From the IMG/VR virus record IMGVR_UViG_3300033816_000012, positions 1-21,316 of that record: a stretch of 21,316 bases of DNA. One strand, given 5' to 3'. A program made the translations under genes and the position numbers. The notes under the pieces were generated by a model. It saw only the letters and a program-made list of their open reading frames with translations, was not told where the DNA came from and did not search any database. The number at the start of each line of letters is the position of its first letter. Within the stretch, counting starts at the first letter, position 1. Positions 15,337 through 21,316 of the stretch are shown here, in pieces. Source of the stretch: a virus.

Positions 15337-16080
15337 TTACTTTTTAAATAGATTGTTAAATTGCTTAATTGCCTTTAATACTTCCTCGTTATTCTTTTCT
15401 TCTACCACTGGTATCGGCTCAACTGCTTCTGCGGGTTGAGTGATTGTTTCAGTAATTTCCAAAGCCAATAATTCAGCTTGTATTTGTTTTATTTGAATCT
15501 CCATTAAAGCAAAGGTGTCATCTGTGAATGTACCACCTCTAAATGCCTTAATTAAGTTTTCTAATCTTATTGATAAGTTTTCTTTAGTTTCTTTGAACTC
15601 ACCCTTGAAACCCAATGTTGGTGTTTCTGGATTAGCACCCCAAAGAACCGCAGAACCTTCATATAGTTTTAATTCAGTAATTGTACGAACACCAGTCTTT
15701 TGGTTTACATCCGACTTTAACGTACTAAAACCGATTGAGTGTTGATTGATTAAACCAGCTTCATATAACTTGATAGCATCTTCGCCACATTCAGTTTCTA
15801 TTAAGTCAGTAACCGCAACAAGCATATCGCCTTCTATGTATAACTCTTTAGGCTTACCCAAAGTGTGTGCCATATCAGCTTTGTGGTCTACTAAAGACCA
15901 AATCATATTTTTGCCCTTTGGTCCACGTTCTTTGATAGTCTTGGTAAACGCTTCAGCAACGATAATATCGTTATCTAAATCAACGTTTCCAATTCTTGAC
16001 CAACACGCTTTTACTGTTCTTGATTCTGGCTCTATATCCAAAATCATATCATTGTAGCTTTTGTTTTCAATCTTACTCAT
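15337..16080 (-). CDS. Prohead maturation protease (Peptidase S78 / HK97 gp4-like)
   Basis: 247 residues. The catalytic landmarks are visible: His66 in LVDHKADMAHTLGK, Ser115 in GLINQHSIGFST, and Glu141 in LKLYEGSAVLWGANPET, the family's L-x-E-x-S-x-V-x-x-x-A-N-P motif. It is expected to cleave the capsid delta domain during maturation. The C-terminal ~70 residues (from about 175) are charged and Pro/Glu-rich and could be a scaffold-like extension. The gene precedes the capsid gene by two bases. The best-spaced promoter candidate of the head block lies before its ATG. Confidence 0.92.
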   Translation of the reverse strand: MSKIENKSYNDMILDIEPESRTVKACWSRIGNVDLDNDIIVAEAFTKTIKERGPKGKNMIWSLVDHKADMAHTLGKPKELYIEGDMLVAVTDLIETECGEDAIKLYEAGLINQHSIGFSTLKSDVNQKTGVRTITELKLYEGSAVLWGANPETPTLGFKGEFKETKENLSIRLENLIKAFRGGTFTDDTFALMEIQIKQIQAELLALEITETITQPAEAVEPIPVVEEKNNEEVLKAIKQFNNLFKK

Positions 16081-16084
16081 ATAA

Positions 16085-16118
16085 CAAAGTTATTAATTTT
16101 TTTTAATCTGCTAACAAA
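16085..16118 (-). promoter_or_regulatory. Bacteroidota-type promoter before the protease-capsid genes
   Basis: On the minus strand TTTG and TAACTTTG are separated by 22 bases, fitting the Bacteroidota primary-sigma consensus TTG-N17-23-TAnnTTTG. The -7 element ends four bases before the ATG at 16080, so the transcript would be leaderless or nearly so. The -33 half lies inside the last codons of the MuF gene. It would boost expression of protease and capsid, the most needed products. Confidence 0.55.
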
Positions 16119-16984
16119 TCTCTTATTAAATTAGAAATTTGCATCAAAGCCACGTTATTTATCAAATTCCAAACTAATCCCATATCACCTCTTGGCGGAT
16201 TGTCTTGTAACCTTTTTGGCTTTCCATCTTCGCCTCTAACGGCTTCATAGCCTAACGTACAACGGCAGTTGATAACATCACCAGCACTTCCGCTTGGGTC
16301 GCAAGGATGTAACATTTGCTCAAAACCGCCATTCTTAGTTTTAACATTAAATTTTTCATCGTAAGGTACTTTTATTCCATCCATATGATAATGGTCAAAC
16401 TGATCTCGTGGCACTCGCCTTGTTCGGTTATCCCTCGCTGCTATCCATTCCTTCATAGTTACAAGTCCAGTTGCAGCCGTGCCTACCATAGAGCCAATGT
16501 TTGCTGCCCTTCCTGTTTCCGTTCTTGCTATCATCTCGGCTCGGTAGTCCGTTATACCAGCCGTTCTCAATAGCTTGATTGTTTCTTGCATTGTCAAACC
16601 TTCCTCAACAGACTTTATCAAGTATTGTTGAATTTGGTTCTTTGTTGTTTGTGTTATTTCGGCAGCTATATTATCTAATCCTTTTAATTCAAGATAAGTC
16701 AACATCACATAGGTAAACAAGTCCGTTTGCTTACTTTTAAATTCCTCTGGTCCGTAATAACCTTTAACCGATTTAGAAACGTTCTTCTCGGCAATTTGTG
16801 CCATCTTAACGCCCATTGCAATATGAACGTTTTGGATGGTCTTTTTTATCTTCTTATCGCTTATAGCGTTTAAATCTTGGGTATCGCAATATGTATCCAC
16901 TTGCCTTTGTAGTTCTTTCTTGAACTTAGGTGAGTAGGTTTTTATTGCGTTTAAATATAGTTTTCTATAATCTTGCCAAATCAT
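16103..16984 (-). CDS. MuF-like minor head (head morphogenesis) protein
   Basis: 293 residues. The N-terminal half is helical. The C-terminal MuF domain shows IARTETGRAANIG (from about residue 152), KEWIAARDNRTRR, HYHMDGIKVPYDEKF and the closing INCRC (about 238-242), all family hallmarks. Such proteins sit inside the head near the portal and may be ejected with the DNA. No toxin domain is attached: the protein ends about 50 residues after the Cys motif. Its start overlaps the 124-residue gene's stop by ATGA, and it lies two genes after the portal as usual. Confidence 0.92.
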   Translation of the reverse strand: MIWQDYRKLYLNAIKTYSPKFKKELQRQVDTYCDTQDLNAISDKKIKKTIQNVHIAMGVKMAQIAEKNVSKSVKGYYGPEEFKSKQTDLFTYVMLTYLELKGLDNIAAEITQTTKNQIQQYLIKSVEEGLTMQETIKLLRTAGITDYRAEMIARTETGRAANIGSMVGTAATGLVTMKEWIAARDNRTRRVPRDQFDHYHMDGIKVPYDEKFNVKTKNGGFEQMLHPCDPSGSAGDVINCRCTLGYEAVRGEDGKPKRLQDNPPRGDMGLVWNLINNVALMQISNLIRDLLAD

Positions 16985-17355
16985 TTGTTAGGATTGTATG
17001 CCCAATTCTTTAAGGAAATATCCCTCTTAGATGGACACTCTTTGTTTACAGGTTTACCTTGCTCCATATTTTTCATTCTACTAACAAAGCTAATGGTTCT
17101 GTTTGCAGACTTAACTTCATTTGCACCCCAATCAGCTTTTTTCTTACTCAATAGATTTAAGTTCCTATTTACTGGACTTCTATCTAATGATGCTAAACGT
17201 GAGCATTTAGTTTCACTCCAAGCCTTTAACTCGGAATAAGACATATTTACTGTTTCGTGATACTTTGCGTAAACTTCATCAATAACTTCTTGAAGGTCGG
17301 CTTTTAGGTCAACCTTTAAATCAAATAACTTGTCTATGATCTCTTGACTATTCAT
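16981..17355 (-). CDS. Small conserved-looking protein between portal and MuF genes
   Basis: 124 residues. The first 40 are an acidic amphipathic helix pair (EIIDKLFDLKVDLKADLQEV). A Ser/Arg/Asn-rich basic region follows (CSRLASLDRSPVNRNLNLLS), and the C-terminus ends in KECPSKRDISLKNWAYNPNK. I have an impression of having seen this ending in other phage proteins of this position but cannot name the family. It overlaps the portal gene by eight bases and the MuF gene by four, so it is almost certainly expressed with them. A portal- or head-associated role is inferred from position only. Confidence 0.75.
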   Translation of the reverse strand: MNSQEIIDKLFDLKVDLKADLQEVIDEVYAKYHETVNMSYSELKAWSETKCSRLASLDRSPVNRNLNLLSKKKADWGANEVKSANRTISFVSRMKNMEQGKPVNKECPSKRDISLKNWAYNPNK

Positions 17356-18727
17356 TTGGTAGTGTTAATGGTTGGAACTCATCTGGACTTTGTAAACTTG
17401 ATGGAATGTATAATTTTTCCATTTCTGCTTCGTCAATGTATGGTGGAATCTCTAATCCCATAATATCCATCTTTTGCTTAGGTGCAATCCACCAAGCCTT
17501 ATCTAACCATTCAACTTGTTCCGATTTGTTTGCTTCTAATTCGCTATAAACAGTTGGGTCAAAGTCAACGTAAATATCTGTTCCACGATATCCCCAATCA
17601 CTATGTAGTTTTCTATTCAAGTTATCTCTAATACCTACTAACAAAGGAATAGCACAACGAACTGTTAATGCTTTCTCTCCTTCTCTTTGGTTGTTGTAAG
17701 TCTTATTGTCAGCATCGTTTAACAATTGAGATGGTACTCCATAAATATTACAAAGTGCTTTCATATCCCATTTCTCACTTTCAATGATATCTAATTCAAC
17801 AGGACTTAAACCGATTTGTTTCCAATCAACTTTATAACCACTAACCGCAATTGAATTAAAGTTAGCAGACCCACCTTTCTCACTCACCGCCTTTTTAAGT
17901 GCTTGTGCTTGTTGTGTTCCACTAATAGGGTCAAAGCGTTCATCATTCATAAATAGAACTCCAGCTGGACCACCATTCTGGAAAGATGCAACCGCCGCAG
18001 TCTTGGCTTCGTTTGAACGAGTCAAGTTTCTCGCAGCAGCCATTAAAGGTGATTGACCATATAGTTGATTGCCAGTTGTATTCCATTGTAAGTTTATGTA
18101 TTTATCTTGTAATACTTCTTGTTTAGTAAAGTTCCATAAAGGACCATAGTTTAATTGGTAACCACTAATCGTTGGAGGAAAGTTTTGAATGTCCGCTAAC
18201 ACGTACATATATTGAGAAGGAAGCACGTACAATTCATACGGCTTACCATCGTTATTACCACCTTCAATCATCTTTGCGTAAACAAAAGAGTTACCTGTAA
18301 CTAATTTAAAAGTACACCAAGATTCTACAAAATCGCCAAATGTATCTTCCTCATTAGGATATTTTAATAACTCGTTTAATCGTGCATCTTTTGTATATAG
18401 TTCAAATGCTTTCTTGTGTAGCTTTTCTACATCCTTCCAGTTCTCAATCTTATCTGGTTGGCTCATTAACGCTTTGTATTTCTTTGCAGAAGTTTCATCA
18501 ACCACTCTATAAACGTGGAATGGAGCAAGTTTTGCCTTGTCCGCAATTAATTTAACGATTGAATAAACTATGTCATTTGCTGAATAACCATCATTTACGA
18601 AACTAATGTTATCGCCACCCTGCCAAGTTATTATCCCTTGTTGTATTGCAACTTGTCCGTTAAAAGGAATTTGTGGTAGTACAGTAGATAGTTTTTGTCT
18701 TTTACCAAAAAAGTCAAGTAATCCCAT
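17348..18727 (-). CDS. Portal protein (HK97 type)
   Basis: 459 residues beginning MGLLDFFGKRQK, a usual portal start. Family features follow in order: DIVYSIVKLIADKAKLAPFH, LLKYPNEEDTFGDFVESWCT with TGNSFVYAK, LYVLPSQYMYVL, the YGQSPLMAAARNLTRSNEA helix and NGGPAGVLFM, then ESEKWDMKALCNIYGVPSQL and EGEKALTVRCAIPLLVGIRD. The dodecameric portal is the DNA channel of the capsid vertex and docks the terminase. The length is normal for the family. A TAnnTTTG element lies 16 bases before the ATG. Confidence 0.95.
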   Translation of the reverse strand: MGLLDFFGKRQKLSTVLPQIPFNGQVAIQQGIITWQGGDNISFVNDGYSANDIVYSIVKLIADKAKLAPFHVYRVVDETSAKKYKALMSQPDKIENWKDVEKLHKKAFELYTKDARLNELLKYPNEEDTFGDFVESWCTFKLVTGNSFVYAKMIEGGNNDGKPYELYVLPSQYMYVLADIQNFPPTISGYQLNYGPLWNFTKQEVLQDKYINLQWNTTGNQLYGQSPLMAAARNLTRSNEAKTAAVASFQNGGPAGVLFMNDERFDPISGTQQAQALKKAVSEKGGSANFNSIAVSGYKVDWKQIGLSPVELDIIESEKWDMKALCNIYGVPSQLLNDADNKTYNNQREGEKALTVRCAIPLLVGIRDNLNRKLHSDWGYRGTDIYVDFDPTVYSELEANKSEQVEWLDKAWWIAPKQKMDIMGLEIPPYIDEAEMEKLYIPSSLQSPDEFQPLTLPNE

Positions 18728-18743
18728 TATATATGAATTTTAA

Positions 18744-18751
18744 CAAAGTTA
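18744..18751 (-). promoter_or_regulatory. -7 promoter-like element before the portal gene
   Basis: On the minus strand this is TAACTTTG, identical to the element before the protease gene, located in the 35-base gap between the terminase stop and the portal ATG. No TTG is found at 17-23 bases upstream (nearest at 28), so only the -7 half is supported. Confidence 0.4.
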
Positions 18752-18762
18752 GACAATTTATC

Positions 18763-19929
18763 CTAAAATACCGACACCTCAAATTTTAGCTTGGTTAAAT
18801 GCGTAAACACGGCATATCTACAAGCATCCATCAAGTCATCATTTGCCTTTACAGGTTCTTCTATTACGTTATCGTTTTTATCCTTTTTCCATTTGTAAGA
18901 CATAAACTCCCTTCTTAGGTTTTTGCTATTGTAGTGCAAGTTTATTGGATAAGACTTCATCTTTACTATTCCTGCCCATACATCCTTTTGTGCTGGTTTG
19001 ATGTTAAACCCTTGTCGATATAATTCCTCAATAGATTTAGGCTCGGCAGCATCCGCATAGATTGTGGCACGTTCTGGTAGCTTTTCTTTTATCAATCTTG
19101 ATAGGTCGCTTAAAGTTAATCCGCTTTGGTAAACTATTTCCTCAAAGTAGTTTTGTCCTTCATAGTGCGTAACCTTTATAAGTGCAGCTGGGTGAACGTA
19201 ACCAAAGTCTAATCCATAGAATACATCCCCATCTGGTGCTTCGTCATATTGCTTCCATTGAGTATAAATAATTTCCTTTGCCGACCCTCGTTCACCTAAT
19301 CCGTAAACTTTCCACATAAAGTCATCTGGTAAGTCCTTGTATTGCTCAATGTTTTTTATTTGGCTTTCACTAAGGTTTGAGATATTGTTTAGGTAGGTAG
19401 AATGGATGCGCTTGTTATTTGGATTGTCGGCTACTTCATATACCCAAGAAATAAAGTCTGCTGGATTCCAGTCTAAGAACGCTTGTCCAGTTGTACGAAT
19501 TAAAAGCTGGTCAAACAAAGCCTTGCTAATAAGGTTTGCCTCGTTTACGAATAGTATATCCCTTGCTGGTCCTTTTGCTTTATCTGGGTCTTCAAGACCA
19601 AATAACTCAATATAAGAGCCGTTTTTAAACGTATAAATAAAATCCGTGTATCTAAAATCCTTTTCATCCCAAATATTCCATTGTTCAAGTATGTTTTTAA
19701 AATCCCTATAAACACCACGCTTGATATGTGGTAGAGAATGAGATACGCACGAAATCCTTGTATTAGGCTTGGTTAAAGCAATGTGGATTAATAACTGAAC
19801 AACTGAATAGCTTTTACTTGACCTTGACCCACCTTCATTGCATATTATCGGATAACCTTCCTCGTATGCCTTTTTATTGGCATAGAATACAGGTGTAGCC
19901 TTAATCTTTAATTGGTTGACAATCTGCAT
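18763..19929 (-). CDS. terL: Terminase large subunit (PBSX/Terminase_3-like)
   Basis: 388 residues. The N-terminal ATPase has a Walker A variant GGSRSSKS (residues 33-40) and Walker B ILFVNEA (125-131). The C-terminal RNase H-like nuclease has its acidic residues at Asp241 (GLDFGYVHPAA), Asp293 (ATIYADAAEPKSI) and the Asp364/365/368 cluster (NDDLMDACRY). It translocates DNA into the prohead and cuts concatemers. The length is at the short end of the family, but both domains are complete. The ATG at 19929 overlaps the small subunit gene by 29 bases. Confidence 0.95.
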   Translation of the reverse strand: MQIVNQLKIKATPVFYANKKAYEEGYPIICNEGGSRSSKSYSVVQLLIHIALTKPNTRISCVSHSLPHIKRGVYRDFKNILEQWNIWDEKDFRYTDFIYTFKNGSYIELFGLEDPDKAKGPARDILFVNEANLISKALFDQLLIRTTGQAFLDWNPADFISWVYEVADNPNNKRIHSTYLNNISNLSESQIKNIEQYKDLPDDFMWKVYGLGERGSAKEIIYTQWKQYDEAPDGDVFYGLDFGYVHPAALIKVTHYEGQNYFEEIVYQSGLTLSDLSRLIKEKLPERATIYADAAEPKSIEELYRQGFNIKPAQKDVWAGIVKMKSYPINLHYNSKNLRREFMSYKWKKDKNDNVIEEPVKANDDLMDACRYAVFTHLTKLKFEVSVF

Positions 19930-20248
19930 CTGGTTCTATTGTGATTTGCACATTACCCTTTATGTCAGCGGTTATGTCGGTTGTTTGTTTAGGTCTGCCC
20001 TCTAATCTATCCAAAAGGATTTCATAAGCCTTTAAATCGCCCTTTCTTGCTTTTGCTATGATTTGCATATCCAACTGCTCCGCTATGCTAAACTCCTCAT
20101 CTTCGCCTGTTACTGGGTTGCGTACTTTAGTAACCAACTCCAATAAACGTAAAAGTCTTGTCTTGCTATTAGGAACTCCTTTAGGTCTGCCGTTTGGGTT
20201 TGCTACTTGCCCTTTCTTAAAAGGGGTTAAATTCTGTTCATTTGCCAT
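19901..20248 (-). CDS. terS: Terminase small subunit-like DNA-binding protein
   Basis: 115 residues. The N-terminus FKKGQVANPNGRPKGVPNSK is the DUF5681-type motif (K-G-x-x-N-P-x-G-R-P-x-G), found in many small packaging proteins next to terL. A helical part (EEFSIAEQLDMQIIAKARKG, LKAYEILLDRLEGRPKQ) and a polar tail follow. It overlaps the large subunit gene by 29 bases, supporting the pairing. The expected role is recognition of the packaging site and loading of the large subunit. It has no obvious helix-turn-helix beyond the helical core, so the assignment combines motif and context. Confidence 0.85.
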   Translation of the reverse strand: MANEQNLTPFKKGQVANPNGRPKGVPNSKTRLLRLLELVTKVRNPVTGEDEEFSIAEQLDMQIIAKARKGDLKAYEILLDRLEGRPKQTTDITADIKGNVQITIEPDADCQPIKD

Positions 20249-20250
20249 AA

Positions 20251-20271
20251 TTTCACTATTGTTTCACTATT
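20251..20271. repeat. Two perfect 10-bp direct repeats filling the MTase-terS gap
   Basis: On the plus strand TTTCACTATT occurs at 20251-20260 and again at 20262-20271, a period of 11 bases, that is about one helical turn. The repeats occupy almost exactly the 23-base gap between the methyltransferase stop and the terS ATG. They could be an operator or a packaging-protein binding site, or only an A-rich translation leader. Confidence 0.6.
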
Positions 20272-21316
20272 TTACAAAGCTACTCCGTTCTTTTTGATAA
20301 CCAATGAAGGATCAAGTTTTTTCATTCTGTCTACAATTACTTGGCAGTATTTAGGGTCAAGTTCCATACCATAGCATTTACGTTTAAGTTGATGTGAAGC
20401 AACCATTGTTGAACCAGAACCTAAGAAGAAATCAAATACTAAACTATTTTCATTTGAACTAATCTTCATTTCATTTGCAATTAATTCTATTGGTTTCATT
20501 GTTGGATGCAATCCGCTTTCCCTGCCAAATTCCAAACATCTTGAATAGTTAACATCCTTTAATCCGTTATTCCATATTGCAGACTTTCTAAATAAAAGCA
20601 AATATTCTATGTCTGGTCTATGTGAATCTCCTATTGGAATGGCATTTGGCTTTTTCCATATTAGCACATTAAATGAATAACCACTATCCCTTGCCCATAC
20701 TAAATAATCTGGCAATAGTTCCTTATTGCAAAATATGTAAGCGTTCAATTTGTTTTTATCAAATATTAAAGGCAATACTTGTAAAAATTCAGTTGGTTCA
20801 AAGTTTGCTATAAATTCTATATCTTTCCCTTGCTTTTTCAATCCTTGCCCAATATTTCCCTTACATCCTCCTTCAGTTTCTATTTTATAAGGAGGGTCTG
20901 TAAATACCATATCAGCCTTTTGTCCATTCATTAGCTTTGCCACTTGGTCGCTATCTGTACTATCCCCACAAAGTAATCTGTGTTCTCCTATCTCAAATAA
21001 ATCGCCCAATACTATATCCGTTTCGCTTCCGCCATCTGGAACGGCAAAGTCATCTTCTTCTGCTTCTAATACGTTTGCATCAAAGTTTGGTATATCTAAA
21101 CCCCATTCTGTTAATAATTGTTCATCCCAATTGTTAGCTAAATCATCCCAATCCCATTCGCCATAACCTACGTTGTCCTTTACAATAAACTCTTTCTTTT
21201 GTTCTTCGGTTAGTTCTTTAGCTTGTTTTACAGGTACATCTTTAAGTCCAGCTTCAATACAAGCCTTTAGCCTCATATTGCCACCTAAAACGATATTGTT
21301 CTCATCAATGACAATA
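20272..21316 (-). CDS. ParB-domain / DNA methyltransferase fusion, 5' end beyond the window
   Basis: The frame is open to the window edge, so the real start is outside. The ATG at 21276 is an internal Met in a ParB motif (IVLGGNMRLKACIEAG), and 13 residues upstream of it (IVIDENNIVLGGN) belong to the same domain. After an acidic linker comes a beta-class amino-methyltransferase: TDPPY (motif IV, about residues 139-143 of the visible part), LHPTMKPIELI, and FDFFLGSGSTMVA (motif I) near the end, followed by YGMELDPKYC. The IV-before-I order fits N6-adenine or N4-cytosine enzymes. No restriction gene is visible nearby, so it is probably an orphan methylase protecting phage DNA or tied to packaging. 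Visible length is 347 residues. Confidence 0.93.
   Translation of the reverse strand, partial: IVIDENNIVLGGNMRLKACIEAGLKDVPVKQAKELTEEQKKEFIVKDNVGYGEWDWDDLANNWDEQLLTEWGLDIPNFDANVLEAEEDDFAVPDGGSETDIVLGDLFEIGEHRLLCGDSTDSDQVAKLMNGQKADMVFTDPPYKIETEGGCKGNIGQGLKKQGKDIEFIANFEPTEFLQVLPLIFDKNKLNAYIFCNKELLPDYLVWARDSGYSFNVLIWKKPNAIPIGDSHRPDIEYLLLFRKSAIWNNGLKDVNYSRCLEFGRESGLHPTMKPIELIANEMKISSNENSLVFDFFLGSGSTMVASHQLKRKCYGMELDPKYCQVIVDRMKKLDPSLVIKKNGVAL
20275..20304 (-). promoter_or_regulatory. Bacteroidota-type promoter before terS
   Basis: On the minus strand TTG and TAGCTTTG are separated by exactly 19 bases, within the TTG-N17-23-TAnnTTTG consensus. It lies in the last codons of the methyltransferase gene, with the -7 element overlapping the stop region. 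Transcription would begin inside the 10-bp repeats at 20251-20271, 20-25 bases before the terS ATG. It would start the packaging and head block. Confidence 0.55.

Noticed and set aside
16103-16984. Possible MuF-linked toxin domain
   Set aside because: The protein ends about 50 residues after the Cys motif, leaving no room for an effector domain.
21274-21276. ATG at 21276 as the start of the methyltransferase
   Set aside because: The residues before it (IVIDENNIVLGGN) complete a ParB motif and the frame stays open to the edge.
1-21316. tRNA genes, integrase, attachment sites, insertion sequences
   Set aside because: No cloverleaf, recombinase motif, terminal inverted repeat or target duplication was seen on reading both strands.

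Overview
The window is a nearly complete late (structural plus lysis) module of a tailed phage or prophage of the siphovirus type. Every credible gene lies on the minus strand, so transcription runs from the right end (21316) to the left end (1). The DNA is AT-rich. Start codons are preceded by A-rich leaders rather than Shine-Dalgarno sequences, and several promoter-like elements match the Bacteroidota/Flavobacteriia consensus TTG-N17-23-TAnnTTTG. Together with Flavobacteriia-style phage proteins, this points to a Bacteroidota host, probably Flavobacteriia (inference). No integrase, repressor, replication gene, attachment site, tRNA, CRISPR or IS element is visible, so a temperate or lytic lifestyle cannot be decided.

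Packaging and head, right to left: a ParB-domain/DNA methyltransferase fusion cut by the window edge (20272-21316), small terminase (19901-20248), large terminase (18763-19929), HK97-type portal (17348-18727), a small unrecognised protein (16981-17355), a MuF-like minor head protein (16103-16984), an S78 prohead protease (15337-16080) and the HK97-fold major capsid protein (14240-15334). A clear intrinsic terminator follows the capsid gene.

Head-tail connection and tail: connector (13611-14153), adaptor (13268-13609), HK97-gp10-like protein (12720-13268), terminator/DUF3168-like protein (12326-12733), tail tube protein (11865-12314), a tail-assembly chaperone pair joined by an A10 frameshift site (11180-11849), tape measure (9339-11174), a tail-tip/hub-like protein (7363-9339), a second tail-tube-like protein (6645-7340), a 1491-residue modular fibre ending in a self-cleaving S74 chaperone (2159-6634), and two small proteins that may belong to the fibre or tip (1557-2162, 1221-1544).

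Lysis region: a chain of tightly packed small genes at 1-1182, most joined by TAATG or ATGA overlaps. It holds a soluble 47-residue protein, a 57-residue two-helix membrane protein, a 177-residue membrane-anchored protein with a beta-rich C-terminus (spanin candidate), a 64-residue two-helix membrane protein, a 28-residue single-helix protein and the first 18 codons of a probable endolysin. The strongest points for follow-up are the +1/-2 frameshift in the tail chaperone, the recurrent TAnnTTTG elements before the sub-modules, the multi-membrane-protein lysis cassette, and the two tail-tube paralogues on either side of the tape measure and tip genes. I see no defence or other novel system unrelated to the virion.
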